DNA from: Amycolatopsis rifamycinica
GTDB lineage: Bacteria; Actinomycetota; Actinomycetes; Mycobacteriales; Pseudonocardiaceae
Direction: 5' to 3'
Assembly (NCBI RefSeq): GCF_000695625.1
Contig: NZ_JMQI01000041.1
Coordinates: 62,001-126,000, forward strand
Length of the DNA stretch: 64,000 bases
Shown: piece after piece, positions 18,266 through 27,608 of the stretch
Layout: each line of letters opens with the position of its first letter
How positions within the stretch are numbered: the stretch's first letter is position 1
Made by a program: the position numbers and the translations under genes
Notes under the pieces: generated by a model
What the model saw: the letters and a program-made list of their open reading frames with translations, nothing else
Told to the model about the DNA's origin: nothing
Database searches by the model: none

Positions 18266-18688
18266 ATGACCCAGTCGCTGGAACTCCCGGTCCAGGAATT
18301 CTGTCTTGATTGGACGCTCACGGGCGACGAAGGCGCCCGTGTCGGGATCGCCCTCTCCGGGCAGGTGTCCCTGCTGGACAACAACCGGTTCTACAAGATC
18401 GACGGCGTCGTGTACGTCACCGAGGGCGACGCGGCCATCCGCGCGGTCGGCAACCCGCGGATCTCCGTGCGCCGCAACGGCGTCGAGAAGACCGGGCGCC
18501 AGTGGGGCTGGGAGATGTGCTCGGCGCGCAAGACGCTCGGCGCGCTGAACACGATGGAGGGCTACTTCGTCCGCACCGGCTACTGGGCGCCCGCCGACCG
18601 CGCCATCCAGCTGAGCCTGTGCGCCGAACACGGGTGGAACCGGCGCAAGAGCTACAGCCCGCACGTCACCGTCCGGATGGTCGACTGA
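18266..18688 (+). CDS. Hypothetical protein, cytosolic, 140 aa
   Basis: The ATG at 18266 follows an AGGGGA ribosome binding site. The protein has no signal peptide or membrane helix. It alternates beta-rich stretches (VYVTEGDAAIRAVGNPRISV) and ends SYSPHVTVRMVD. The Trp/Tyr/Arg-rich centre (GRQWGWEMCSARK, WNRRKSYSPH) is distinctive, but I recognise no family. It converges on the kinase gene and overlaps its 3' end by 23 bp. Confidence 0.65.
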   Translation: MTQSLELPVQEFCLDWTLTGDEGARVGIALSGQVSLLDNNRFYKIDGVVYVTEGDAAIRAVGNPRISVRRNGVEKTGRQWGWEMCSARKTLGALNTMEGYFVRTGYWAPADRAIQLSLCAEHGWNRRKSYSPHVTVRMVD

Positions 18689-20708
18689 CCACTGTGGACG
18701 CCCGGCGCCGCGCCGCCGCGACGACCAGCCCGGCCGCGACGGCCCCCGCCACCGCACACCCGGCCCCGAACCCCGGCGACGGCTCGTGCACCCGCAACAC
18801 CGACACGCACAGCCACACCGCGGCGCCGAACAGCAGGCCCAGTACGGGCCCGCCGGCCGCGGCGCCCCGCCAGCGGTGGCCGTTGCGGATGGTCCGCAGC
18901 CCCGATTCGAGGTAGGCGAGGGCGAACAACGCCAGGATGAGGCTGCCCGCGCCCATGGCGCTGGCCAGCGGGTGCTGGCTGGTGACCAGGGTGAACCGCT
19001 GGGTGACCGAGCCGGTCCGCACATCGGCGGTGACGGCGCCCCCGACGATCCACCGCGCGATCGCGGGCAGGGTGAGCTCGACGGTGAAGCCGTTCCCGCC
19101 GGACTTGGCCTCGGCGGCCGCGGACCCGAGCGGAATCCCGGCGGCGGACAGGTCGAGGACAACCGGCCCGGGGCTGCCGAGACCGCTCAGGACCAGCGGC
19201 TTGCTGAGATCCACCTCGACCGGCGCGGCGACGGAGGCGCCCCCGAGCACCAGCGGCGACGGTTCGTGCGGCAGCCGAGCGGGGTTGAGCAGCGCGAGAA
19301 CGACGAGAACAACGGCAGCCGCGGCGGCGGCGAGCCGCAACCACACGACGGCGGCTTGGGAAGCCGCGGAACCGTCCGACGCGGAACCGCCCGGCCACCC
19401 GGCACCGGCCGCATCAGCACCGGGGCCGGCCTGCCCACCCGGCCACCCCGAGCCCGCCGCATCAGCACCCGGGCCCGCCTGCCCACCCGGCCACCCGGAG
19501 CCGGCCGGCCCGGCACCTGCTCCACCACCTGGCCCAGCACCGGCCGCATCGCCAGGCCAGCCGGAACCGGCCGCACCCGCCACACCGCCCGGCCCAGCAC
19601 CGGCCGCACCCGCAGGCCGGCCGGAGCCGGCCGCACCACCCGCCCCACCACCGGCCACACCGCCTGGCCCAGCACCGGTCGCCTCCCCTGGCCCAGCGCC
19701 ACCCCATCCCGGGTCACCCAGCTCAGGGGGCGCACCCACCAGCGTCGCTCCGGGCCGTGACACCGGCCGCGTGCGGGCCTCACCCGGCGGCGACGGCACC
19801 GTCGCCGAGTTGAGGCCTGAGATCACCCGCGGTGTCAGGTGCAGCACCGGCACCCCGGACCGCTCCAGCCAGCCCGGCCCGTACACCACCGTCGCCGCCG
19901 CGGCCAGGTCGGCCGCGAAGGACTCCGCCTCGCGGTACCTCGCCTCCAGCTCGCGGGCCAGGCTGCGCATCACCACCCCGGCGATCGGCGCGGGCACCCC
20001 GGCGATCGGCTGCGGGTCGGTGAACATGTGCTGGCGCATCATGCTGATCGCGCCGCGGGTGTTGTCGAACGGCAAGCGGCCCGACAGCAGCTCGTACAGC
20101 ACCGTCCCCGCCGCGTACACGTCGGCCGCCGGGCTGAGCGCGTTGCCCATCGCCTGCTCCGGCGCGATGTACGCCGGGGTTCCGAGGATCTCGCCACCGT
20201 GCGTCACCAACGTGGCGCCCTCGCTGATCACCCTGGCGATGCCGAAGTCCGCCACCTTCACCACGCCCTGCGTGCTGAACAGCAGGTTCCGCGGCTTGAC
20301 GTCGAGGTGCAGCACGCCCGCCCGGTGCGCCGCGTGCAGCCCGGCCAGCATCGCCAGCCCGATCGCGCACGCCTGCTCGCCGCTGACGCCGCCGCCGTGA
20401 AAACGGCTGTGCACCGTCCCGCCGTCGAGGCGTTCCATCACCAGCAGGTGCTCGCGGCCGGTCCGCACGTAGTCGTACACCGGCACGATGTGCGGGTGGT
20501 CCAGGCTGGCCAGCACCCGCGCCTCGCGGTCGAACAGCTCGCTGCTCGCCGCGTGGTTGAGCACGTCCCACGGCAGCTGCTTGATCGCGACGCTGCGGCC
20601 CAGCGTCCGGTGCACGCCGGCGAACACGACACCCATGCCGCCCTCGCCGATCGACTCCCCGATGTCGTACTGCGGCAGGGCGGCGACCAGCTCGGCCGGT
20701 GCGCTCAT
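18666..20708 (-). CDS. Membrane Ser/Thr protein kinase with Gly/Ala/Pro-rich linker
   Basis: The 680-residue protein begins with a Hanks-type kinase domain (about 14-275): glycine loop IGEGGMGVVF, VAIK lysine, DREARVLASLDHPHIV, catalytic loop HLDVKPRNLL, VADFGIAR and GTPAYIAPEQA. The catalytic HRD is HLD, so it is a non-RD kinase. A long low-complexity linker of AGSGWPGG/QAGPGAD-type repeats (about 310-450) follows, then a membrane helix, an extracytoplasmic beta-rich region, three more helices and a short tail. The C-terminal module resembles that of the gene upstream, with which it overlaps by 4 bp (ATGA). Substrates are unknown. Confidence 0.9.
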   Translation of the reverse strand: MSAPAELVAALPQYDIGESIGEGGMGVVFAGVHRTLGRSVAIKQLPWDVLNHAASSELFDREARVLASLDHPHIVPVYDYVRTGREHLLVMERLDGGTVHSRFHGGGVSGEQACAIGLAMLAGLHAAHRAGVLHLDVKPRNLLFSTQGVVKVADFGIARVISEGATLVTHGGEILGTPAYIAPEQAMGNALSPAADVYAAGTVLYELLSGRLPFDNTRGAISMMRQHMFTDPQPIAGVPAPIAGVVMRSLARELEARYREAESFAADLAAAATVVYGPGWLERSGVPVLHLTPRVISGLNSATVPSPPGEARTRPVSRPGATLVGAPPELGDPGWGGAGPGEATGAGPGGVAGGGAGGAAGSGRPAGAAGAGPGGVAGAAGSGWPGDAAGAGPGGGAGAGPAGSGWPGGQAGPGADAAGSGWPGGQAGPGADAAGAGWPGGSASDGSAASQAAVVWLRLAAAAAAVVLVVLALLNPARLPHEPSPLVLGGASVAAPVEVDLSKPLVLSGLGSPGPVVLDLSAAGIPLGSAAAEAKSGGNGFTVELTLPAIARWIVGGAVTADVRTGSVTQRFTLVTSQHPLASAMGAGSLILALFALAYLESGLRTIRNGHRWRGAAAGGPVLGLLFGAAVWLCVSVLRVHEPSPGFGAGCAVAGAVAAGLVVAAARRRASTVVSRPSGR
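19376..19700 (-). repeat. Tandem low-complexity repeats in the kinase linker
   Basis: A 45-bp unit encoding AAGSGWPGGQAGPGAD is present about two and a half times at 19390-19500, followed by looser Gly/Ala/Pro repeats. Such DNA is prone to length variation between strains, so the linker length of the kinase may vary. Confidence 0.7.
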
Positions 20709-21496
20709 CGGGTGAATTCCTGCGTGGACGGGACCGGGAGCTGCACCGTGGTGTCACTTTCGGTGACCGACGGCGGCGCCGGGTGCGGCGTCAGGTAGCC
20801 GAGCAGGAACGCGATCGCCGCCGCGCCGAGCACCACCGGGATCTCGATCGCCGGCTCGGGCGGGACCAGGCGCAGCACCGACAGGCTGATCACCGCGACC
20901 AGGCCGGTGCCGAACCCGGCGGGCAGGAACCGCACGCCGCGGCGCCAGCGGTTCGGCGCCAGCCGGTGCCGGGCCAGCGCGAGCAGCGCGGTCACCCAGG
21001 CCAGGATCGTCAGGGCGAGCATCGCCAGCCCGAAGACGCCGTACACCGACCAGAAGGAGCCGCGGACGTCGGCGACCGTCGTCGCTTCGCCGAGCGTGAC
21101 GCGCCCGCCGTCGAGCAGCTCGACCGACGACGGCAGCAGCCCGGTCGCCTGCCCCGCCAGGTCACCGAGGTCGAGGACGAACGTCCGGGACACCGACCCG
21201 CGCGCCGGCACCTCGAACGGCGCGGTCGTGTCGTAGGCGAAGAACGTCAACGCCAGTGCGACGCCGGACAGCCGCACGCTGCGGACCTTCACCGGCGCGG
21301 TGCCGGGGTTCGTCGCCACGACCTGCAGTTCGACCTGGTTCGCCGGATCGATCGGGACCGTGGCGTCCTCGATCGGCCGCTGGTCGATCGACACCTGCAG
21401 CCGCAGCGACGCGGACTCCGCGACCGCGGGTGGAGCGGCGCCCAGCAGCACCGCGCACAAACCCAACGCAACCCCCGCCGCGATGACACGTCCCAT
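20705..21496 (-). CDS. Membrane protein partnered with the Ser/Thr kinase
   Basis: The 263-residue protein starts at ATG 21496 with an AGGGGA site. A signal peptide (to about 27, PPAVAES) leads to a beta-rich extracytoplasmic domain (LRLQVSIDQRPIEDATVPID), then four hydrophobic helices and a short tail QLPVPSTQEFTR. The order beta domain, helix, RHRLAPNRWRRG loop, helices and SVLRLVPPEP closely parallels the kinase C-terminus (YLESGLRTIRNGHRWRG, SVLRVHEPSP). The ATGA overlap with the kinase implies co-translation and perhaps a complex. No named family is recognised. Confidence 0.75.
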   Translation of the reverse strand: MGRVIAAGVALGLCAVLLGAAPPAVAESASLRLQVSIDQRPIEDATVPIDPANQVELQVVATNPGTAPVKVRSVRLSGVALALTFFAYDTTAPFEVPARGSVSRTFVLDLGDLAGQATGLLPSSVELLDGGRVTLGEATTVADVRGSFWSVYGVFGLAMLALTILAWVTALLALARHRLAPNRWRRGVRFLPAGFGTGLVAVISLSVLRLVPPEPAIEIPVVLGAAAIAFLLGYLTPHPAPPSVTESDTTVQLPVPSTQEFTR

Positions 21497-21570
21497 TGGG
21501 CATCCCCTACTTGCGTTATCCGACTGGTCCGGAATGCTACAGCGAGCACACACCGGGGAGGGACGTCCCA

Positions 21571-22467
21571 ATGCGATTCGTGGTTCGGCTGTTTTTCGGC
21601 GCCGTGGCCGGAACGTTGCTTCTGCTCACGGCGGCGGGAACGGCCAACGCACAATACACGTCGTCGGTTGGTTTGAAACCGTCGAGCGGTAAGGCGGGAA
21701 GTTCCTTCACCATTTCCTGGAATTTCTACCCGTGCAAAGGACCGGTCACCTTTTCCTGGAACGGCACGCCGATGTGGTCGGCGAACACGACGCTCCAGCA
21801 GACGAGCGGCACGGTCGCGGCCACGGTGCCCGCCGGCGCCCAGCCCGGCACCTACCCGGTCACCGGCACGTGCACCAACGCCCGGACCGGCGGCCCGCTG
21901 AGCGCGGGCAGCCGGTTCACCGTGACCGCCACGCCCACCACCACGCCCCCGCCGCCGGTGACGACCACGCCGCCCCCGCCGGTGACCACGCGGCCGACCC
22001 GGCCGGGCCCGGCCACGGTCCCGGCCACGCCGGTCACCACCACCACGCCGCCGCCGACCCCGAGCACACCGCCGACGTCGACGACCCCGCCGGCCACGCC
22101 CGGCACGCCCACCACCTCCAGCACCGTGCCGAAGCCCGGCGAACTGGTGCTCGACCGGCCGAGCATCAAGCCCGGCGAGCCGCTGTCGGCGTCCGGGAAG
22201 GGGTGCCTGCCGAGCCGGATGGTGACGCTGACCTCGGGCGGCGCCGAGGTCGGCACCGCCTTCACCGACAACTCCGGCGCCTTCACCGCGCCGATCGAGT
22301 TCACCCGGATCGAGGCCGGGCGGCACACCGTGGTCGCCGAGTGCGGGGTGCGGCTGACCGGCGCCGTCGACCAGGTCGTGACCCGGTCGTCCGGCGGGCA
22401 GACCGGCACGCTGGCCGTCCTCGTGTTCTTCGTCCTCGCGAGCATCACGGTGATCCGCTTCCGCTGA
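21571..22467 (+). CDS. Surface-anchored Ig-like protein with Thr/Pro stalk
   Basis: The 298-residue protein has a GGGGAGGGA ribosome binding site and a signal peptide (to about 27, GTANAQY). An Ig-like domain follows (LKPSSGKAGSSFTISWNFYP), then a Thr/Pro stalk of about 65 residues (TTTPPPPVTTTPPPPVTT). A second Ig-like domain (LVLDRPSIKPGEPLSASGKG) and a C-terminal hydrophobic helix ending VIRFR complete it. It is probably displayed on the membrane with the stalk spanning the wall. It is divergent from the kinase-partner gene (74 bp apart) and may share its control. Function unknown. Confidence 0.8.
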   Translation: MRFVVRLFFGAVAGTLLLLTAAGTANAQYTSSVGLKPSSGKAGSSFTISWNFYPCKGPVTFSWNGTPMWSANTTLQQTSGTVAATVPAGAQPGTYPVTGTCTNARTGGPLSAGSRFTVTATPTTTPPPPVTTTPPPPVTTRPTRPGPATVPATPVTTTTPPPTPSTPPTSTTPPATPGTPTTSSTVPKPGELVLDRPSIKPGEPLSASGKGCLPSRMVTLTSGGAEVGTAFTDNSGAFTAPIEFTRIEAGRHTVVAECGVRLTGAVDQVVTRSSGGQTGTLAVLVFFVLASITVIRFR

Positions 22468-22474
22468 TCCCCGG

Positions 22475-22533
22475 TTGACATGCAGCCGTCCGGCTGCCTA
22501 TCGTCAAAAAGGCAGCCGGACGGCTGCATGTCA
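22475..22533 (+). promoter_or_regulatory. Promoter with a perfect 23-bp inverted-repeat operator
   Basis: TTGACA (22475-22480) and TATCGT (22499-22504) form a plausible -35/-10 pair with an 18-bp spacer. The arms 22476-22498 and 22511-22533 are perfect reverse complements across a 12-base gap. Each arm is itself palindromic (GCAGCC-GTCC-GGCTGC). The left arm fills the spacer and the right arm covers the likely transcription start, so repressor binding would block the promoter. It fits autoregulation by the ArsR fusion gene that follows. Confidence 0.8.
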
Positions 22534-22547
22534 CGGGGGAAGGCGCG

Positions 22548-23324
22548 ATGGACGAGGTCTTCAAGGCGCTGGCCGATCCCAGCCGCCGCCGGTTGCTGGA
22601 CGCGCTGAACGTGCGCAACGGCCAGACCCTGCGCGAGCTGTGCGCGGGGCTGGACATGGCCCGCCAGTCGGTGAGCAAGCACCTGGCCGTGCTCGAGGCG
22701 GCCGGGCTGATCACCACCACCCGGCGCGGCCGCGAAAAGCTGCACCACCTCGACGCCGCGCCGATCAACGCGATCGCCGAGCGCTGGATGACCCGCTACG
22801 ACCGGCGGCGGGCCGGCGCGCTGGCCGATCTCAAACGAGCACTGGAGTCCGCACCGATGAACGATTTCGCGTACACCACCTACATCGCGACCACGCCGGA
22901 GAAGCTCTGGCAAGCCCTTACCGATCCGGCTTTCACGAGCCGGTACTGGGGCGTCTCCTTCGAAACCGACTGGAAAAAGGGCTCGCCGATGACGTGGACC
23001 GAGCGCGGCGCGAAAACGATCGATCCCGAACAGGTCGTGCTCGAATCGGAATCCCACCGAAGGCTGTCCTACACATGGCACGCTTTCACGGCGGACTGGG
23101 CGAAGGCCAACGAAATCGACGACGAGACGCTCGAGAAACTGCGGGGCGAAAGCCGCTCGCGGGTCACGTTCACCATCGAACCGCACGGGGAAATGGTGAA
23201 GCTGACCGTGCTCCACGACGGTTTCGACCCCGGCAGCACGGCGCTGGAGATGTGCGGCCAGGGCTGGCCCGCGCTGCTGTCCAGCCTGAAGACGCTGATG
23301 GAGACCGGCTCGCCCCTGCCGTGA
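22548..23324 (+). CDS. ArsR-family regulator fused to an SRPBCC (AHSA1-like) domain
   Basis: The 258-residue protein has an N-terminal ArsR winged helix (VFKALADPSRRRLLDALNVR ... DMARQSVSKHLAVLEAAGLI, about 1-90) joined to an AHSA1-type SRPBCC domain (YIATTPEKLWQALTDPAFTS ... VKLTVLHDGFDPGS, about 108-250). No Cys-rich metal site is visible in the ArsR part, so the ligand is more likely a hydrophobic small molecule bound in the SRPBCC cavity. The strong inverted repeat 14 bp upstream is its probable operator. Such fusions are known, but their ligands are mostly undetermined. Confidence 0.85.
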   Translation: MDEVFKALADPSRRRLLDALNVRNGQTLRELCAGLDMARQSVSKHLAVLEAAGLITTTRRGREKLHHLDAAPINAIAERWMTRYDRRRAGALADLKRALESAPMNDFAYTTYIATTPEKLWQALTDPAFTSRYWGVSFETDWKKGSPMTWTERGAKTIDPEQVVLESESHRRLSYTWHAFTADWAKANEIDDETLEKLRGESRSRVTFTIEPHGEMVKLTVLHDGFDPGSTALEMCGQGWPALLSSLKTLMETGSPLP

Positions 23325-23530
23325 CCCGACCAACCGGTCGATTTCCCCAAATCCGACAGATCTGACACTTCTGACACAGGGAAACGTCTGAATCCTCCCC
23401 GTTTCGTGGGCGCCCGGCTGAAGTCCGGGTGAATTTCGCTCGTTCGCCAGGATCCGATGCGGTTTTCCGGGCGTTAGGCTCGCATAATCCGTGACCGGTG
23501 ATGGTCCGATCGAGTGACGGGAGAACAGGC

Positions 23531-24679
23531 GTGCCGGGGTCAGTGCGTACCCGCTGGATCGTGGCGGCCGTGGTCGTGGCCGCCGCGGCGGCCGCCGTCG
23601 TGGCGGTCCGGCCGGACCACGCGGCCGCCGTCGACCCCGAAATCGCGGTCTCGCGCTCGGCGTGCGGCACCGGCTGGACGGATCCGAAGCCGGGGCCGCA
23701 GACCTTCCGCCTGCACAACACCGGGTCCGTGACGGCCGAGGTGGACCTGATCGACCCGGCGACCGGCGTGATCTACGGCGAAGTCGAGGGCCTCGGCGCG
23801 GCGACGACCCGGCCCCTGCGGGTCAACCTGGGCAACGGCGACTACGCGTTCCGCTGCCTGCCCGAGGACGCGGGCGCGATCGTCGGGCCCGCGGTGCGGA
23901 TCACCGGCGGGGCCGAGCGGACCGGGCCGGGCGTCGCGCCGGTGACGCACGACGACCTGCTGGGGCCGCTCAAGGCCTACCAGCAGCATGTCACGGCGGG
24001 TCTCGACGAGCTGGTCGCGAACACCGGCGCGCTGAAGAACACCGTCCACGGCGGCGACCGCGCGGCGAGCCAGGCGGCCTGGTTGACCGCCCACCTGACG
24101 TACGAGCGGCTGGGCGCGGCCTACGACGCGTTCGGCGATTCCGACGGCGCCATCAACGGCCTCCCGGCCGGCCCGGAGTTCACCGGCTTCCACCGCCTCG
24201 AGCAGGGTCTCTGGCACGGCGAGGACCTGGCCGCGCTGGCCGCCGTCGCCGACCGGCTCGACACCGACGCCCGCGCGCTGCGGACGTCCTTCGCCGACAG
24301 CCAGGTCGACGGGAACGACCTCGGGCTGCGCGCGCACGAGATCATGGAGAACACGCTGCAGTTCGAACTGACCGGCCGCACCGACTACGGCAGCGGCACG
24401 AACCTCGCCACGGCCCGCGCGAACCTCGACGGCACCCGCGCGGTCCTGGAGGTCCTGCGGCCGCTGCTGACACCCCGGTACCCGCAGCTGTCCAAGGTGG
24501 ACACCTGGCTGGACCGGACGCGGACGGCGCTCGACGCGGCCCACCGCCCGGACGGCACCTGGCTCCGCCCGGCGGAGCTGAGCCGGCAGCAGCGGCAGAA
24601 GCTGAACGCGGACGTGAGCGAGCTGACGGAGCTGCTGGCCCCGATCGCGGCGATCACCGAGCCGAGGAGGGTCTCATGA
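23531..24679 (+). CDS. efeO: EfeO-type iron uptake protein (cupredoxin + M75/imelysin)
   Basis: The 382-residue exported protein starts at a GTG after GGGAG. An N-terminal signal/anchor (about 5-35) is followed by a cupredoxin-like domain (about 36-130) and an M75/imelysin domain ([20 protein letters not shown] ... [14 protein letters not shown]), which contains the HxxE metal motif. EfeO binds iron for the EfeUOB system. The stop overlaps efeB (ATGA). The permease efeU is not next to it. Upstream 23325-23530 shows no gene and no clear DtxR box. Confidence 0.88.
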   Translation: MPGSVRTRWIVAAVVVAAAAAAVVAVRPDHAAAVDPEIAVSRSACGTGWTDPKPGPQTFRLHNTGSVTAEVDLIDPATGVIYGEVEGLGAATTRPLRVNLGNGDYAFRCLPEDAGAIVGPAVRITGGAERTGPGVAPVTHDDLLGPLKAYQQHVTAGLDELVANTGALKNTVHGGDRAASQAAWLTAHLTYERLGAAYDAFGDSDGAINGLPAGPEFTGFHRLEQGLWHGEDLAALAAVADRLDTDARALRTSFADSQVDGNDLGLRAHEIMENTLQFELTGRTDYGSGTNLATARANLDGTRAVLEVLRPLLTPRYPQLSKVDTWLDRTRTALDAAHRPDGTWLRPAELSRQQRQKLNADVSELTELLAPIAAITEPRRVS

Positions 24680-25872
24680 CCGACCTCCCCCGCCGCTCCT
24701 TCCTGCGCCGGGCCGCGGTGGGCGCGGGCCTCACCGTGGCCGCCGGGGCCGGGCTGGGCGCTTCCTCGCCGGCCGTCGCCGACGGCAGCTCGCCCGTTCC
24801 CTTCCACGGCCCCCACCAGGCCGCCATCCTCCGCAAGCCGCCCACCCAGACCGTCGTCGCCTCCTTCGACGCCGTCGCCGAGTCCAAAGCCGAACTCGCC
24901 GAGCTCTTCCGCGCCATCACCGACCGGGCGCGGTTCCTCACCGCCGGCGGCGCCCCGGCCGCGCTCGGCATCACCGCGCCGCCCGCCGACTCCGGCGTGC
25001 TCGGGCCGGTCGTGCCCGGCAGCGACCTCGGCGTCATCCTCGGCGTCGGCGCGAGCCTGTTCGACGACCGGTACGGCCTCACCAAGCTCAAGCCCGCCAA
25101 GCTGAAGCCGATGGCGACGTTCCCGAACGACGCGCTCGACCCGGCCCAGTGCCACGGCGACCTCAGCCTGATCCTGTCCGCGAACGACACCGACACCGTC
25201 CTGCACGCCCTGCGGGACATCGCGCGCGCCACCCGCGGCGGCATGCAGCTGCGCTGGAAGCTCAACGGCTTCACCTCGCCGCCACGACCCGAAGGCACCC
25301 CGCGCAACCTGATGGGCTTCAAGGACGGCACCGCCAACCCCACCGAGTCCGAACTGGACGGTCTGGTGTGGACGAAGGGCGAACCCGCTTGGGCCGACGG
25401 CGGCAGCTACCAGGTCATCCGGCTGATCCGGATGCTCGTCGAGTTCTGGGACCGGGTTTCGCTGTCCGAGCAGGAGAACATGTTCGGCCGCCGCCGTGAC
25501 ACCGGCGCTCCGCTCGACGGCACCGCGGAGACCGACGTCCCCCGCTACGCCGACGACCCGATCGGCTCCGTCATCCCGCTGACCAGCCACATCCGGAAGG
25601 CGAACCCGCGCACGCCGGAGACCGGCGCCAGCCGCATCCTGCGCCGCGCCGTCAACTACGACCGGGGCGTCGACAGCAACGGCAACCTCGACATGGGCCT
25701 GCTGTTCGTCTGCTACCAGCAGGACCTCGAGCGCCAGTTCGAGGCCGTCCAGACACGCCTGGCCGACGAACCCCTGACCGACTACATCTCCCCGTTCGGC
25801 GGCGGCTACTTCTTCGCGCTGCCGGGCGTCACCGGCCCGGACGACCACTTCGGGCGAGCCCTGCTCGCGTGA
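24676..25872 (+). CDS. efeB: EfeB deferrochelatase / DyP-type peroxidase, Tat-exported
   Basis: The 398-residue protein begins [20 protein letters not shown], a twin-arginine signal that would export the folded haem enzyme. The DyP hallmark is in [11 protein letters not shown] (GxxDG). The proximal His region and haem-binding residues [15 protein letters not shown] and SHIRKANPR are present, with the C-terminal [11 protein letters not shown]. EfeB oxidises or extracts iron for uptake. It is translationally coupled to efeO, and 43 bp separate it from the phosphoesterase. Confidence 0.92.
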   Translation: MTDLPRRSFLRRAAVGAGLTVAAGAGLGASSPAVADGSSPVPFHGPHQAAILRKPPTQTVVASFDAVAESKAELAELFRAITDRARFLTAGGAPAALGITAPPADSGVLGPVVPGSDLGVILGVGASLFDDRYGLTKLKPAKLKPMATFPNDALDPAQCHGDLSLILSANDTDTVLHALRDIARATRGGMQLRWKLNGFTSPPRPEGTPRNLMGFKDGTANPTESELDGLVWTKGEPAWADGGSYQVIRLIRMLVEFWDRVSLSEQENMFGRRRDTGAPLDGTAETDVPRYADDPIGSVIPLTSHIRKANPRTPETGASRILRRAVNYDRGVDSNGNLDMGLLFVCYQQDLERQFEAVQTRLADEPLTDYISPFGGGYFFALPGVTGPDDHFGRALLA

Positions 25873-25915
25873 GCCGCTTCGGGACGTTCCCGCCCCACCA
25901 CGAAAGGAATCCCCT

Positions 25916-27538
25916 GTGGACAGAAAGACCCGACGGCGGCGCCGCGGCCTGCTCGGTGCCGGGGCCCTCGCCTCGGTGGCCACGCTGGCCGTCGTCACCG
26001 GCTCCGCGGCGACCACCGCGGACGCCCAGCCGCTGCACCTGTTCCCCGCGCACTGGCTCCCGACGGCGACGCCGATCAAGCACGTCGTCGTCATCTTCGG
26101 CGAGAACATCTCGTTCGACCACTACTTCGGCACCTACCCGGACGCGGCCAACACCGACGGCACCCCGTTCACCGCCGCGCACGGCACCCCGAAGGTCAAC
26201 GGGCTCGACAAGAAGCTGCTGACCGACAACCCGAACGCGTACAACCCGAAGCGGCTCACGCCCCAGCAGGCGATGACCTGCGACCAGAACCACAACTACG
26301 GCGCCGAGCAGGCCGCCTTCGACGGCGGCAAGATGGACAAGTTCGTCGAGAAGACCGAGACCGACAAGTGCACCGGGCAGCCGGTCCTGTTCGGCGAGCC
26401 GGGCCTGGTCATGGACTACTACGACGGCAACACCGTCACCGGCATGTGGAACTACGCCCAGCACTACGCCATGAGCGACAACTCCTTCAACACGGTCTTC
26501 GGCCCGTCGAGCCCGGGCGCGATCAACTTGATCTCGGGCAACACCCACGGCGTCCAGGCCGTCGACCCGGTGACGCACGAGCCGGTCAGCGACGCCTACG
26601 CCGTGCAGTCGCCGGACTCCAGCGGCGTCGGCACGATGATCAACGACCCGGACCCGGCGTGGGACGACTGCTCGGGCAAGAACCACACGAGCAAGGACAA
26701 CCTGGCCACGATGCACGGCCGCAACATCGGTGACCTGCTCAACCAGCGCCACGTCACCTGGGGCTGGTTCCAGGGCGGCTTCCGCCCGACGGGCTCGGCC
26801 AACGGGTACGCGGTGTGCGGCCAGACCCACACGAACGTCGGCGGCAACGCGGTCGTCGACTACAGCCCGCACCACGAGCCGTTCCAGTACTACCCGCAGA
26901 CGGCGAACCCGAAGCACCTCCCGCCGTCCTCGGTGCAGGCGATCGGCCAGACGGACCGCGCGAACCACCAGTACGACATTTCGGACTTCGACGCCGCGCT
27001 GCGCGCCGGCTCGATGCCCGCGGTGAGCTTCCTCAAGGCGCCGGAGTACCAGGACGGCCACGCGGGTTACTCGGACCCGCTGGACGAGCAGCAGTTCGTG
27101 GTGAGTGAGATCGACAAGATCCAGCAGTCCCCGGACTGGAAGTCGACGGCGATCGTGCTGGCCTACGACGACTCGGACGGCTGGTACGACCACCAGAAGC
27201 CGCCGATCGTCAACGGCTCCCACGACGCAGCCCAGGACCAGGCGATCTGCACGGCCAAGCCGACGACGCTGGGCGCGTACGCGGACCGCTGCGGCTACGG
27301 CCCGCGGCTGCCGCTGCTGGTGGTTTCGCCGTACAGCAGGGTCAACCACGTCGACCACACGCTGACCGACCAGACGTCGGTGCTGAAGTTCATCGAGGAC
27401 AACTGGTTCACCGGCCGCGTCGGCGACTCGTCGTTCGACACGCGGGCCGGCTCGCTGAACGGGATGTTCGACTTCTGGTCGCCCCGGGCCCGCAAGGTCA
27501 CCCTCGACCCGAAGACCGGAGCCGTCGTCCAGCACTAG
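25916..27538 (+). CDS. Secreted phosphoesterase (phospholipase C / acid phosphatase family)
   Basis: A GTG start with AAAGGA opens a 540-residue protein. The N-terminus (DRKTRRRRRGLLGAGALASV ... ADAQ) is a strongly basic signal peptide, possibly Tat-like. The family signature is VVVIFGENISFDHYFGTYP, where the metal-binding Glu-Asn and active Ser/Thr region lie. Later motifs include SSPGAINLISGNTHG, AYDDSDGWYDHQ and FIEDNWFTGR. Members hydrolyse phospholipids or phosphomonoesters outside the cell, so a phosphate-scavenging role is plausible. A strong hairpin follows. It is the third gene after efeOB and may be read with them. Confidence 0.88.
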   Translation: MDRKTRRRRRGLLGAGALASVATLAVVTGSAATTADAQPLHLFPAHWLPTATPIKHVVVIFGENISFDHYFGTYPDAANTDGTPFTAAHGTPKVNGLDKKLLTDNPNAYNPKRLTPQQAMTCDQNHNYGAEQAAFDGGKMDKFVEKTETDKCTGQPVLFGEPGLVMDYYDGNTVTGMWNYAQHYAMSDNSFNTVFGPSSPGAINLISGNTHGVQAVDPVTHEPVSDAYAVQSPDSSGVGTMINDPDPAWDDCSGKNHTSKDNLATMHGRNIGDLLNQRHVTWGWFQGGFRPTGSANGYAVCGQTHTNVGGNAVVDYSPHHEPFQYYPQTANPKHLPPSSVQAIGQTDRANHQYDISDFDAALRAGSMPAVSFLKAPEYQDGHAGYSDPLDEQQFVVSEIDKIQQSPDWKSTAIVLAYDDSDGWYDHQKPPIVNGSHDAAQDQAICTAKPTTLGAYADRCGYGPRLPLLVVSPYSRVNHVDHTLTDQTSVLKFIEDNWFTGRVGDSSFDTRAGSLNGMFDFWSPRARKVTLDPKTGAVVQH

Positions 27539-27552
27539 CGACCCCTTCAGGG

Positions 27553-27599
27553 CCCGATGTGGCCTTCGGTGCGGTCAACGCACCGAGGGCCGCATCGGG
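27553..27599. terminator. Bidirectional hairpin terminator
   Basis: A 21-bp stem with two mismatches (27553-27573 with 27579-27599) closes on five bases. It lies between the convergent phosphoesterase and HATPase genes and could stop transcription from either side. Hairpins of this type (TGGCCTTCGGTGCG arms) are, from memory, frequent in Amycolatopsis intergenic regions. Confidence 0.8.
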
Positions 27600-27608
27600 G
27601 CAGGCAGG

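Noticed and set aside
23475-23495. DtxR/IdeR iron box upstream of efeO
   Set aside because: TTAGGCT is present, but the second half does not match the palindromic consensus.
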